Shown here piece by piece: positions 1 to 9,982 of a stretch of 64,000 nucleotides of DNA. Within the stretch, counting starts at the first letter, position 1. Every line of letters starts with the position of its first letter. The DNA is from Prorocentrum cordatum (Eukaryota; Sar; Dinophyceae; Prorocentrales; Prorocentraceae): positions 10,001 to 74,000 of the forward strand of contig CAUYUJ010000948.1 in NCBI GenBank assembly GCA_963575745.1. Reading direction: 5' to 3'. The notes beneath the pieces are model-generated. The model was not told the origin of the DNA and did no database searches. It worked only from the letters and a program-made list of their open reading frames with translations. The translations under genes were made by a program, and so were the position numbers.

Positions 1-253
1 CCCTCCTCCCCCTCCGCCCTTTCCTCCGGCGCTCCGCGAGGGCGGAGTGGACGGAGTGGAGGGAGGGCCGGCCCCGACATGGGGCGGTGCCTCCCCCCTC
101 CGGAGCGACGGCGGGAAGAGCGGGGGGGCGGGGCGCGCAGGGGCGGCAGGGGGGTCGCGGGGGCGGAGAGCGCTAACCAGTGTGGGGATCGGTGTGTAAG
201 TGCGACGTCGTCAGTGTGTCCGTGTCTGTGGATTGCGGGTGTGTGTGTGTGTG

Positions 254-285
<32 letters not shown>

Positions 286-842
286 CGTGTGCGTGTGCGT
301 GTCTGGCAGGTGTGTGTGGGCGCGCGTGTGTGTGTGTGTGTGGCTGTGTCTGCGTTTGTCTGTTTGTGTGTGTGTGTGTGAGCGTGTGTGTGTGCGTTTG
401 TGTGCGTGTGTGCGCGCGCGGTGCTGGCGCCGCCCGCGCCCCCCCCCCCCCCCTCCCCCCCCTCCCCATCCTCCCTCCCCCCCGGCGCTCCGCGAGGGCG
501 GAGTGGTTGGAGTGGAGGGAGGGCCGGCCCCGACATGGGGCGGTGCCTCCCCCCTCCGGAGCGCCGGCGGGAAGGGGGGGGGCGGGGTGCGCGGGGGCGC
601 GAGGATTTCGCGGGGGATTGAGAGCGCTGAGCAGCGGGGGGATGGGTTTGTGAGTGCGAAGGCGTCGGTCCGTCTGTATCTGTAGATGTTTGCGTTTGTG
701 TGTGTGTGTGTGTGTCTGGCAGGCATGTGTGTGTGTGTGTGTGTGCGTGTGTGTGTGTGTGTGGCCGCGTCTGTGTGTATGTGTGTGTGTGCGTGTGCGT
801 GTGGGTGTGTCTGTGTCTGTGTCTGTGTTAGTGTCTGTATGC

Positions 843-873
<31 letters not shown>

Positions 874-1080
874 TGCTTGTTTTTTTTTTTTGTGTGTGTG
901 TGTGTTTGAGTGCGTGTGTGTGCGTGTGTGTGTGCGTGTGTGTGTGTGTGTGTGCGCGTGCGTGTGTGTGCATGTGTGTGCGTGAGGGGTGCCGGTGCGT
1001 GAGTGAGCGCGCGTGGTTGTGAGTGCGTGCGCGCGTGAGATTGTATTTATTCGCGTGCGCGCGTATGTGCGTGCGCGCGC
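1..1080. repeat. 456-bp GC-rich plus GT-microsatellite tandem repeat
   Basis: A GC-rich block with a C/G-homopolymer-rich flank (1-180) recurs at 430-650 with a period of about 456 bp, judged from the shared CGGCGCTCCGCGAGGG at 27 and 483. Each GC block is followed by a long GT/GTGC/GC alternating tract (about 235-420 and 680-1080, with a T11 run near 880). The tracts leave long cysteine/valine frames open on one strand and histidine/threonine frames on the other. These are composition artefacts, so I call no gene. Alternating GT/GC runs can adopt Z-DNA. Confidence 0.9.
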
Positions 1081-1298
1081 TCGTGCCCGGTGCGTTGCCG
1101 CGCCGGCTGACGTCGATCCTATTTTCGCATGCTTGTCCATCTGTACATGTCTACATACAGGTGCGCTGCCACGGAAGCATCGCTCTCGCGCGCTGGAAGA
1201 CGCCTTGAAACTCATACATGTATGTGTTCATTCTATTATTGGAAATAAATTCACCGTGCGCATTCGAGACATATGCATGGACTTATGACACGTGGCTA
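1081..1298. other. Spacer with no recognisable feature
   Basis: Moderately AT-rich sequence between the GT repeat and the first hairpin half. I see no gene, repeat unit or promoter signal in it. Confidence 0.5.
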
Positions 1299-1330
1299 GG
1301 AGCTCTACGAGGTCCCCGGCGGTAACCAGG
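1299..1330 (+). repeat. Left half of cassette hairpin, split by LINE-A
   Basis: Reads GGAGCTCTACGAGG then CCCCGGCGGTAACC and AGG, the left arm of the hairpin that ends most cassettes in this window. The right arm is at 3201-3233. AACCAGG occurs at 1324-1330 and again at 3201-3207, as expected of a 7-bp target-site duplication around the inserted LINE-A. Confidence 0.8.
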
Positions 1331-1338
1331 GTAGAGTT

Positions 1339-2985
1339 TTGCACTTTTCGGTGTTTTATGAATCTAGGTTGCGTAGTTTTGTACTTTTCGGTGTTGAAGG
1401 CATGCCAGCGGACCACCACACTTTGAAACAGTTGCACACGTGGGAAGGTAAAATATTGTGTTCTATGGTACGCCGCCCGAAACCTGCCGACATGGATTGG
1501 AGTATATACTTATGCAACTTGTACAAACGTGGGCGGCGTATGCTCCTGGAATTGGGACGGCCGTCTCTTGTGCAGCTATTCTTGTTTCGTCAGTGGCAGT
1601 GGGCTCAGGACTGTACGTTTACTGTGAAACGCCTGAACCCAACACCCGCACAGATTCCTCCAGGTACTTTTGATTCTTCAGGCAAGCCTGGCCCCAACGT
1701 CTTTGCTGCGTGTGAGCCACCGCCGGCCAAGAGACAACGTCAGGATGAACCCATGTATGTGCTACCAAGTATTGCGTGCTCGACATCAATGGGATGTCAT
1801 CCTGACGTGTGTGAGACGATGCATGCTGTTGATTCCTTTGAGCTCCCTGGTTCTCAGACACAATTACCCGCGCATCGGCGCAATCTGATTTCCCAGATGC
1901 ATAAGCGTGCAAAGACATTCCATCCATCTCAGGATTCTCTGTCGCAAAAGCGTTCCTCTGTTGAGTTGCCGTCGCAGGAAATCGCTGCAAACAAGCGGCG
2001 ACGGGTGGCTCCACCTCAGCATCGTAGTACAGGGGACTCGCATATGCAGGCTAGAGAATGTATTTTTGCATGGTCGGGGGAGTGGACTGACCGACGGCAG
2101 GCCTTCATTGCATCGCTGCCTTGGAAAGAACGCCCATTAATGACGCGTCGGCATGAGGGGGGGAGACCACTGGCGTTGAGAAACTTCCATTACATTTTCG
2201 AGTTGGTATCAGGGAAGGATTGGTATCACACGTTATCCTTTTCACGTCAGGGATGGAAAGAATTTCTGAAGCGGGCACTGGATGTTACTAACATGGAGGA
2301 GGCGTGGGGGTACTGTTACTTTAAACATGCACAACCTGCGGGATATGCTAGGGAGGAGGAGGAGAGGGAGAAGACGGAGGAGCAGCAAAGGAAGGAGGAC
2401 GAGAAGATGGAGAAACGACTTGCGTACATTAATGAACATGCATCGGAGTGGAATGCGGAGCCTCGGGACTCGATACCGATGGAATTGATTGGGGACTCCG
2501 CCACAGGGGTGAATTGGATTAACGGTCTCTGGGCAACATCCAATATTATCTACAAGCACATTCTTGGCGACATTCAAAATAGGCTGGAGCATATCTCTGT
2601 GTTGTATGGTATGAGGCCTCCGAGTTGGGGCCACAATATGTTCAAGTGGATCTATCGAGAAGGAAACGAAAGAGCTGACAGGCTGACATGGTTGGCCAGA
2701 ACCAAAAATAGTTACGTTACGTTCCATACCTCACTTATTGAACATGCGAGTAAAACAAAACTAGACGGCCTCCGTGGATTCTTCGACGGAGGTCGCTCTG
2801 TGGAGGGATGTGCTGCAGGATGGTGTATAGATTTGTGTGTACACGGGACGTGGCAGTTGGTGGCGGAGGAAGCTGTCTCGCTTGATGCCTCTGCTTCTGT
2901 CATGTTTTGTGAGATGATTGCAGCACAACGGCTCTGTATGGCCGTGGAGCACATTTTGGGTAGCATCTTTCATCCAAGCAGCTGA
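1339..2985 (+). CDS. LINE-A ORF2 C-terminal fragment: RT connection region and RNase H
   Basis: A 548-residue uninterrupted frame. The start is only the first in-frame ATG, and the true protein began upstream of the truncation. Residues ~25-100 (LKQLHTWEGKILCSMV through GRRMLLELGR) resemble the segment that follows the RT core in dinoflagellate LINEs. Residues ~340-375 are a charged E/K/R-rich probable coiled coil. Residues ~384-530 carry RNase H-like motifs: GDS with Asp386 then NWINGLW, REGNERAD with Asp447, FFDGG with Asp483 then GCAAGW, and CEMIAAQRL with Glu525. The order is unusual: the motifs that normally lie C-terminal come first. RNase H normally degrades the RNA strand of the cDNA hybrid. 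The intact frame suggests a fairly recent copy. Assignment rests on motifs alone. Confidence 0.7.
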   Translation: MHFSVFYESRLRSFVLFGVEGMPADHHTLKQLHTWEGKILCSMVRRPKPADMDWSIYLCNLYKRGRRMLLELGRPSLVQLFLFRQWQWAQDCTFTVKRLNPTPAQIPPGTFDSSGKPGPNVFAACEPPPAKRQRQDEPMYVLPSIACSTSMGCHPDVCETMHAVDSFELPGSQTQLPAHRRNLISQMHKRAKTFHPSQDSLSQKRSSVELPSQEIAANKRRRVAPPQHRSTGDSHMQARECIFAWSGEWTDRRQAFIASLPWKERPLMTRRHEGGRPLALRNFHYIFELVSGKDWYHTLSFSRQGWKEFLKRALDVTNMEEAWGYCYFKHAQPAGYAREEEEREKTEEQQRKEDEKMEKRLAYINEHASEWNAEPRDSIPMELIGDSATGVNWINGLWATSNIIYKHILGDIQNRLEHISVLYGMRPPSWGHNMFKWIYREGNERADRLTWLARTKNSYVTFHTSLIEHASKTKLDGLRGFFDGGRSVEGCAAGWCIDLCVHGTWQLVAEEAVSLDASASVMFCEMIAAQRLCMAVEHILGSIFHPSS

Positions 2986-3200
2986 CTCACTTCATCTTGC
3001 TTGGAGCTCTCCAACACCTTTACATTTTCACATGTTGTATTGCATCCTTTTCCTTGTTCCTGCATCCTATTCCGTTGCCTATGCCTCAGTGGCTCGGCAG
3101 TGTGATGATAAGAGTTGCCCTCTCCAGCTACCCAGTGCTCCGTTTGGGAGTCTTAGGGCTCAGCTGTCACAGCTGTCCGCGCCCTGACTCAAACTCAAAA
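2986..3200 (+). repeat. LINE-A 3' UTR (shared tail family)
   Basis: This segment recurs, 5'-truncated, at 27609-27804, 42482-42677 and 58981-59164. In every case it ends in CTCAAA plus an A run immediately before the cassette hairpin loop. It contains a TATGCCTCAGTGGCTCGGCA block and a CAGCTGTCACAGCTG inverted repeat. The 3' UTR is where a LINE reverse transcriptase would be expected to recognise its RNA. Confidence 0.75.
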
Positions 3201-3233
3201 AACCAGGTTGACGGTTTACCGCCGGCGCCCAGT
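3201..3233 (+). repeat. Right half of cassette hairpin after LINE-A
   Basis: AACCAGGTTGACGG followed by TTTACCGCCGGCGCCCAGT. With the left half at 1299-1330 this restores a normal cassette tail once LINE-A is removed. Confidence 0.85.
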
Positions 3234-3530
3234 TCAGACCTATGGATTGAACAAGCGAACGCGCCTGATGATTCTGAGTGCGATAGCTGTGCTTACCAGC
3301 TCTGTAGCTGTCCTACAGGTAGAGTTAAGTACAAAATACTGACACAGATGACTCGAAACGGCCGATCCCGCCAGTGTGCTTTTTGGGCATTCAAAGTTAC
3401 CCGATCGAGCTGAGATCGAGATGGCGAGCGGGAATAAGATCGAATATTACGGGAAAAGATACTAGAGCTCTAACGAATGTTCAAATTTCGAGAATATAAT
3501 TTTCAACCGACCTTCATATAAATTTCATGT
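3234..3530 (-). repeat. Inverted fragment of unit plus leader repeat
   Basis: A partial 176-bp unit (3234-~3346) and a leader segment (~3347-3530) lie in the opposite orientation to most of the array. The reverse complement contains the leader landmarks GATATTCGATC and CTCGATCGGGTA. No gene. Confidence 0.75.
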
Positions 3531-3639
3531 TACAATTTCGAGAAAGTTGGGAAAACTTCAGTTCTTTTTTTACGGGCGCAGCCCGTAATTTGATTCTCGC
3601 GAGGTAGACACTGACAGACTGAACTGAACCACCAGGCCG
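3531..3639. other. Spacer with short perfect hairpin
   Basis: TTACGGGC (3570-3577), loop GCA, GCCCGTAA (3581-3588) forms an 8-bp stem next to a T7 run on its 5' side. Nothing else is recognised. Confidence 0.5.
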
Positions 3640-4880
3640 TTAGATGGCAGTTTTATTTCCGCGGGTGAGGATATTTCGGGTGGCAGTTTTAAGCCAGCTG
3701 GTTAGCATATTTCGGTGGCAGTTTTAAGCCAGCGGGTGAGGATATTTCGGTGGCAGTTTTAAGCGCCAGCGGGTGAGGATGTTTCGGTGGCAGTTTTAAG
3801 CCAGCGGGTGAGGATATCTCGGGTGAGGATATTTCGGTGGCAGTTTTACGCAGCGGGTGTGGATATTTCGGGTGGCAGGTTTAAGCCAGCGGGTGAGGAT
3901 ATCTCGCCTGGCAGTTTTAAGCCAGCGGGTGAAGATATTTCGGATGAGGATATTTCGGGTGGCAGTTTTAAGCCAGCGGGTGAGGATATTTCGGGTGGCA
4001 GGTTTAAGCCAGCGGGTGAGGATATCTCGGGTGGCAGTTTTAAGCCAGCGGGTGAGGATATCTCGGGTGGCAGTTTTAAGCCAGCGGGTGAGAATATTTG
4101 GGTGGCAGTTTTATGTCCGCGGGTGAGGATATTTCGGGTGGCAGTTTTAAGCCAGCTGGTGAGCATATTTCGGTGGCAGTTTTAAGCCAGCGGGTGAGGA
4201 TATTTCGGTGGCAGTTTTAAGCGCCAGCGGGTGAGGATGTTTCGGTGGCAGTTTTAAGCGCCAGCGGGTGAGGATATCTCGGGTGAGGATATTTCGGTGG
4301 CAGTTTTACGCCAGCGGGTGAGGATATTTCGGGTGGCAGGTTTAAGCCAGCGGGTGAGAATATCTCGCGTGGCAGTTTTAAGCCAGCGGGTGAAGATATT
4401 TCGGATGAGGATGTTTCAGGTGGCTGTTTTAATCCAGCGGGTGAGGATATTTCGGGTGGCAGGTTTAAGCCAGCGGGTGAGGATATCTCGGGTGGCAGTT
4501 TTAAGCCAGCGGGTGAGTATATTTGGGTGGCAGTTTTAAGCCAGCGGGTGGGGATATTTCGGGTGGCAGTTTTAAGCCAGCTGGTGAGCATATTTCGGTG
4601 GCAGTTTTAAGCCAGCGGGTGAGGATATTTCGGTGGCAGTTTTAAGCGCCAGCGGGTGAGGATGTTTCGGTGGCAGTTTTAAGCCAGCGGGTGAGGATAT
4701 CTCGGGTGAGGATATTTCGGTGGCAGTTTTACGCCAGCGGGTGAGGATATTTCGGGTGGCAGGTTTAAGCCAGCGGGTGAGGATATCTCGCGTGGCAGTT
4801 TTAAGCCAGCGGGTGAAGATATTTCGGATGAGGATATTTCGGGTGGCAGTTTTAAGCCAGCGGGTGAGGATATTTCGGGC
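3640..4880. repeat. 36-bp minisatellite with higher-order repeats
   Basis: About 35 copies of a ~36-bp monomer (GGTGGCAGTTTTAAGCCAGC then GGGTGAGGATATTTCG). A diverged monomer carrying AGCCAGCTGG recurs at 3691, 4149 and 4574, giving a higher-order period of 458 then 425 bp. Because 36 is divisible by 3, both strands keep long frames open, for example a 12-residue LKLPPEISSPAG repeat on the minus strand. I see no start, flanking exon or conservation argument for real translation. Confidence 0.95.
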
Positions 4881-5090
4881 GGACGAGGCAAGAGGCGGCG
4901 GGAGGAGGATTTCATTGAAAATGGACGACGGGGGGGGGGGAGATCAGCTCGAGGGCGGAGGACGCGGACGGGATGAGGAGGCGGCAGAAGGGAGGAGGAG
5001 GTGGAAGTGGAGGAGTCGAAGGAGGAGGAGGAGGTGGAAGAGGAGGAGAAGGAGGAAGAGGAGGGAGGAACCGAGAAGAGCTCTGTGCTC
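4881..5090. repeat. Purine-rich GGA/GAG tract
   Basis: The minisatellite runs into a strongly purine-biased plus strand with G11-type runs and many GGAGGA/GAAGAG repeats. It opens low-complexity Arg/Glu or Pro/Ser frames. Homopurine tracts of this kind can form triplex DNA. Confidence 0.8.
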
Positions 5091-5183
5091 GGCGCGGGCA
5101 TCCAGCCGCCACGCGATGCATCATCTGTATGGTCGGCCCAGCCGACGGCTACGCCTCCAGCGAGGTGCTGCGCCCGTATATAT

Positions 5184-5227
5184 GCTCGCCCCTTGGCGTG
5201 GGGCTGGCGGGGGGCCAAGGGGCGAGC
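5184..5227. repeat. Perfect 14-bp stem inverted repeat
   Basis: GCTCGCCCCTTGGC (5184-5197) and GCCAAGGGGCGAGC (5214-5227) are exact reverse complements around a 16-nt G-rich loop. A TATATAT lies just upstream (5177-5183). Confidence 0.8.
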
Positions 5228-5271
5228 TGTCCGGTGATTTTTCGAGCCAACTAGCTCTCCAGCGCGCGGAA

Positions 5272-5655
5272 TTACTCTTAGCTTCCAGCTATAACTAGCT
5301 AAGGGAAGCTCTACGAGCTACTTGGTTGACGGTTTAGCGCCGGTTCCCAGTCAATAACACGCCCAAACACTTTGCAGAGCTCTTCGGGATCGAAGAGCTA
5401 GAGAAACTCCGGCGCGCGTTCCTGGCGGGCGCCGTTTACGATGCGTGGGACCCTGCAAAGTGCGCAAGGAAGATCTGCCTAGGAGCCTGGAAGAACTGCC
5501 GAAGCTCTTCCGAAGCTCTGCCGAAGCGCTTCGCGCACCCTGGAGCCATGCGTATTGGGAAACGCCAGGAAGCCAGGCTCCCGGACCCGCTGCCGGTTCC
5601 GGCAAGTAGCTCGTAAAGCTTCCCTCAGCTAGTTATAGCTGGAAGCTAAGAGTAA
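5272..5655. mobile_element. Foldback element with 48-bp terminal inverted repeats
   Basis: 5272-5319 and 5608-5655 are inverted repeats of 48 bp with about two mismatches, beginning TTACTCTTAGCTTCCAGC. They enclose a GC-rich core (~5345-5600) containing repeated GAAGCTCTTCCG/CGAAGCGCTTCG motifs, and a degenerate hairpin remnant (GGTTGACGGTTTAGCGCC) near 5324-5350. The same inverted ends occur at the centre of the large palindrome (8556-8605 and 8921-8970), where the core lies in the opposite orientation. This may be a foldback/MITE-like unit, or simply the junction of two cassettes facing away from each other. Confidence 0.6.
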
Positions 5656-7322
5656 TACCTCGTAGAGCTCTTCGGCATCGATGAGGTCGGTATTTTGTAC
5701 TTAACCTGAGCTGTAGGACAGCTATAGAGCTGGTAAGCACAGCTATTGCACTCAGAATCATCAGACGCGTTCACCTGTCGAATCCATAGGTCTGAACTCG
5801 GTCTGTCAGCCGAGCTAGGTCCGCAAACCTGTTTGTATTATTCGAGTCGTCCCGATACACGTTGTCGGTATTTTCTACTTAACTCGAGCTGTAGGGCAGC
5901 TACAGTGCTGGTAAGCACACCTGCCGCGCTCAGAATTATCAGGCGCATTCGCCTGTTGAATCCACAGGTCTAAACTCGGTCTACTAGTCGAGCTAGGTCT
6001 GCAAACCTATTCGTATTATTCGAGTCAACCTGATATGCGTTGTCGGTATTTTCTACTTAATTCGAGCTGTAGGGCAGCTACAGTCTTCGTAAGCACACAT
6101 ATTGCACTCAGAACCATCAGGCGCATTCTTCTGTTGAATCCAGAGGTCTGAACTCGGCTTGCTAGCCGAGCTAGGTCTGCAAACCTATTCGTATTATTCG
6201 AGTCAACCTGATACGCGTTGTCGGTATTTTCTACTTAATTCGAGCTGTAGGGCAGCTACAGTCTTGGTAAGCACACATATTGCACTCAGAACCATCAGAC
6301 GCGCTCTTCTGTTGAATCCAGAGGTCTGAACTCGGCTTGCTAGCCGAGCTAGGTCCGCAAACATATTCGTATTGTTCGAGTCGTCGCGATACGCGTTGTC
6401 GGTATTTTCTACTTAACTCGAGCTTTAGCGCAGCTACAGTGCTGGTAAGCACACCTATCGCGCTCAGAATTATCAGGCGCGTTCGCCTGTTGAATCCACA
6501 GATCTGAACTCGGTCTACTAGCCGAGCTAGACCCGCAAACCTATTCGTATTATTCGAGTCAACTTGATACGCGTGGTGGGTATTTTGTATTCAATTCGAG
6601 CTGCAGGGCAGCTACAGTTCTGGTGCGCCACCTATCGCACCCAGAATCATCAGGCGCGTTCGTCCCTTGACTCCAGAGGCCTGAACTCGGTCTGCTAGCC
6701 GAGCTAGGTCCGCAAATCTATTCGTATTATTCGAGTCATCTTGACAAACGCTCTCGGTATTTTTCCTGTATTTAACTCGAGCTGTAGGCAGCTACAGAGC
6801 CTACAGTCACAGAAATCGATTGAGAATTATCAGTCGCGTTTGTCTGTTGTATCGAGAACTCTGACTCTGACGGCCTGCTAGTTTCGCGAAACGATTCGTA
6901 CTCTCCGAATCATCGTGAAAAGTGCTCTCAATTTTCTGCACTCAACTCGTGCTGGGGGAGGGCTACAGTTCTGCGGGTCATAGAAAACGATTTGCACACA
7001 TCAGGCGCGTTCGTTGGTCGATTGGAAAGCTCAGACTTGGTCTGCTGCTCGAAACAGGTCTGCGAAACTATTTTATTATTCGAGTCATCCTGAGAGATGC
7101 TGTCGGTGTTCTGCACTTAACTCGGGCTGTAGGGGGGCTGCAGGGCTGGTAATCACATGAGTCGATTCGAAGACATCAGACGCGTCCGCCCTGTCGCATT
7201 GAGAGGTCTGAACTCGGTCTGATCAGACGCGTCCGCTTGTCGCATTGAGAGGTAAAAAAAATATTCACTATGAGTCAGAATGTTGGTTGGTGCTCTCGGT
7301 TTTTTCAACTTAAGTTGAGCTT
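5656..7322 (+). repeat. Tandem array of ~176-bp units (about nine)
   Basis: Successive units share GAGTCATCTTGA, then GTCGGTTTTCTGYACTTAA, CTCGAGCTGTAGG, RTCAGGCGCGTTCGCCTG, GGTCTGAACTCGGTCTG and CGAGCTAGGTCCGC. Example stem-loops: CTGTAG-GGCAG-CTACAG at 6245-6261, CAGGCG-CGTT-CGCCTG at 6474-6489 and CTCGGC-TTGCTA-GCCGAG at 6331-6348. Non-coding as far as I can tell. Confidence 0.9.
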
Positions 7323-7382
7323 GGAAGCTCTACGAGTTCCCCTGCGGTAACCAAGGTTGACGGTTTACCGCCGGCGCCCAGT
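7323..7382 (+). repeat. Cassette-terminal hairpin
   Basis: GGAAGCTCTACGAG, then a CTGCGGTAA left arm, AGGTTGACGG loop, TTTACCGCCGG right arm and CGCCCAGT. It closes the 5.6-7.3 kb array. Confidence 0.85.
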
Positions 7383-7541
7383 TCCCGGATAGCTCCTTGG
7401 AGAGCTGAGGGTTTCAGATAAGAAGCTGGCGATGGGTGGTGAGGAGCACACGCCCACCTCCGCCGGTCCACGATCCCCGCAATCCCCTGGGTCGGTTAAA
7501 AATTTTTCCCGGATAGCTCCTTGGAGAGCTGAGGGTTTCAG
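7383..7541. repeat. GC-rich G-module with two direct repeats
   Basis: CCCGGATAGCTCCTTGGAGA plus GCTGAGGGTTTCAG occurs at ~7384 and ~7508. Between them lies a CCACCTCCGCCGGTCCACG segment that recurs, in either orientation, in other GC-rich modules (8.6, 12.65, 14.0 and 20.0 kb). Confidence 0.7.
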
Positions 7542-9982
7542 ACTGGGCGCCGGCGGTAAACCGTCAATCTTTGTTACCGCCGGGGGATTCGTAGAGCTTC
7601 CTGACAACATATACTGTCGGAAAAAATTGCAGAGAACGAGTAGTTTTTCAGCCCACCTCGAGTATCAGACCGAGTTCAGACCTCTGAATGCGACAGACGG
7701 ACGCGTCTGATCTCTCCGAATCGATTCCTGTGATTACCCGCCCTGCAGCCTCCCTACAGCCCGAATTAAGTGCAGAACGCCAAGAGTAGCTCTCAAGATT
7801 ACTGGAAGAATACGAACAGTTTCGTGACTCTGGATCGCGCAACAGACCGAGTTCAGAGCTCTGGATTCAACAGGCGAGCGCGCCTGATGATTCTGAGTGC
7901 GATAGGTGTGCTTACCAGCACTGTAGCTGCCCTACAGCTCGAGTTAAGTAGAAAATACCGACAACGCGTATCAAGTTGACTCGAATAATACGAATAGGTT
8001 TGCGGACCTAGCTCGGCTAGCAGACCGAGTTTAGACCTATGGATTCAACAGGCGAACGCGTCTGATCATTCTGAGTGCGATAGGAGTGCTTACCAGCACT
8101 GTAGCTGTCCTACAGCTCGAGTTAAGTAGAAAATACCGACAACGCGTATCAAGTTCACTCGAATAATACAAACAGGTTTGCGGACCTAGCTCGGCTGACA
8201 GACCGAGTTCAGACCTCTGGGTTCAACAGGCGAACGCGCCTGATCATTCTGCATGCGTTAGCTGTGCTTACCAGCTCTGTAGCTGCCCTGGAGCTCGAGT
8301 TATGTTCAGAAAACCAACAGCGCATATCAAGATAACTCGAAACGGCCGTTCCCGCCACCGTGCTTTTTGGCCTTCAAAGTTACCCGATCGAGCTGAGATC
8401 AAGATGGAGAGCGGGAATAAGATCGAATATCACGGGAAAAAATACTAGAGCTCTAACGAATTGTCAAATTTCGAGAACGAAATTTTCAACCGAGCAAAAG
8501 TCACCAAAAGTTCCGTCGAGATTTTTCTTGCCAACTAGCTCTCCAGCGCGCCGGAATTACTCTTAGCTTCCAGCTATAACTAGCTAAGGGAAGCTCTACG
8601 AGTTATAAGAAGCCGGCGGTGGGTGGTGAGGAGCACACGCCCACCTCCGCCGGTCCACGATCTCGGAGCAACTCGCCGGAGTTCGCAGCGGGTCCGGGAG
8701 CGTGGCTTCCTAGCGTTTCCCAATACGCGTGGCTCCAGGGTGCGCGAAGCGCTTCGGCAGAGCTTCGGAAGAGCTTCGGCAGTTCTTCCAGGCTCCTAGG
8801 CAGATCTTCCTTGCGCGCTTTGCAGGGCCCCACGCATCTTAAACGGCGCCCCTGCAAGCGTCTCCTGCGAGGTTTCCAGCGTCCCGCGCATCGTTTCAGG
8901 CGGCCTGGCAGAGGTCCCCGTAACTCGTAGAGCTTCCCTTAGCTAGTTATAGCTGGAAGCTAAGAGTAATCCGGCGCGCTGGAGAGCTAGTTGGCAAGAA
9001 AAATCTCGACGGAACTTTTGGTGACTTTTGCTCGGTTGAAAATTTCGTTCTCGAAATTTGACAATTCGTTAGAGCTCTAGTATTTTTTCCCGTGATATTC
9101 GATCTTATTCCCGCTCTCCATCTTGATCTCAGCTCGATCGGGTAACTTTGAAGGCCAAAAAGCACGGTGGCGGGAACGGCCGTTTCGAGTTATCTTGATA
9201 TGCGCTGTTGGTTTTCTGAACATAACTCGAGCTCCAGGGCAGCTACAGAGCTGGTAAGCACAGCTAACGCATGCAGAATGATCAGGCGCGTTCGCCTGTT
9301 GAACCCAGAGGTCTGAACTCGGTCTGTCAGCCGAGCTAGGTCCGCAAACCTGTTTGTATTATTCGAGTGAACTTGATACGCGTTGTCGGTATTTTCTACT
9401 TAACTCGAGCTGTAGGACAGCTACAGTGCTGGTAAGCACTCCTATCGCACTTAGAATGATCAGACGCGTTCGCCTGTTGGATCCATAGGTCTAAACTCGG
9501 TCTACTAGCCGAGCTAGGTCGCAAACCTATTCGTATTATTCGAGTCAACTTGATACGCGTTGTCGGTATTTTCTAATTAACTCGAGCTGCAGGGCAGCTA
9601 CAGTGCTGGTAAGCACACCTATCGCACTCAGAATCATCAGGCGCGTTCGCCTGTTGAATCCAGAGCTCTGAACTCGGTCTGTTGCGCGATCCAGAGTCAC
9701 GAAACTGTTCGTATTCTTCCAGTAATCTTGAGAGCTACTCTTGGCGTTCTGCACTTAATTCGGGCTGTAGGGAGGCTGCAGGGCGGGTAATCACAGGAAT
9801 CGATTCGGAGAGATCAGACGCGTCCGTCTGTCGCATTCAGAGGTCTGAACTCGGTCTGATACTCGAGTTGGGCTGAAAAACTATTCGTTCTCTGCAATTT
9901 TTTCCGACAGTATATGTTGTCAGGAAGCTCTACGAGTCCCCCGGCGGTAACAAAGGTTGACGGTTTACCGCCGGCGCCCAGT
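7542..9982. repeat. Large inverted duplication (1.06-kb arms)
   Basis: The left arm 7542-8605 is the reverse complement of the right arm 8921-9982. By eye only a handful of substitutions and 1-2-bp indels separate them. Each arm holds a complete cassette: leader, about four 176-bp units and the terminal hairpin, so the hairpins lie at the two outer ends (7543-7602 reversed, 9923-9982 forward). Both arms begin and end within a base or two at cassette boundaries. Confidence 0.92.
8606..8920. repeat. GC-rich spacer of the palindrome
   Basis: 315 bp separating the arms. It holds the CCACCTCCGCCGGTCCACG G-module segment and a run of GCTTCGGAAGAGCTTCGGC-type repeats, which is the reverse complement of the core at ~5405-5600. 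It has an open frame, as does its relative at 5.4 kb, but no recognisable domain. Confidence 0.7.

Larger units (their letters stand above)
1331..3200 (+). mobile_element. LINE-A, 5'-truncated non-LTR retrotransposon
   Basis: The element is bounded by AACCAGG direct repeats that lie inside a cassette hairpin. It begins with two ~40-bp spaced copies of a TTTTGYACTTTTCGGTGTT segment, carries one long open frame (1339-2985), and ends with a ~215-bp 3' UTR finishing in CTCAAACTCAAAA. The endonuclease and RT catalytic core are absent, so the copy is 5'-truncated, as is usual for target-primed reverse transcription. The same 3' UTR recurs at 27.6, 42.5 and 59.0 kb. Confidence 0.8.

Noticed and set aside
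79-1215. Long Cys/Val and His/Thr open frames at the left edge
   Set aside because: They are produced by GT/GC dinucleotide repeats and have no non-repetitive domain.
3561-3590. Intrinsic terminator-like hairpin with T run
   Set aside because: The T run is on the 5' side of the stem on the plus strand and becomes an A run on the minus strand, so the arrangement fits neither direction, and no gene ends here.
4679-5218. Minus-strand repeat protein over the minisatellite and purine tract
   Set aside because: The frame is open only because the monomer is 36 bp and the purine tract is low complexity.
6335-6400. tRNA genes in the 176-bp units
   Set aside because: A- and B-box-like stretches exist, but the spacing is too short and no acceptor stem or anticodon arm can be drawn.
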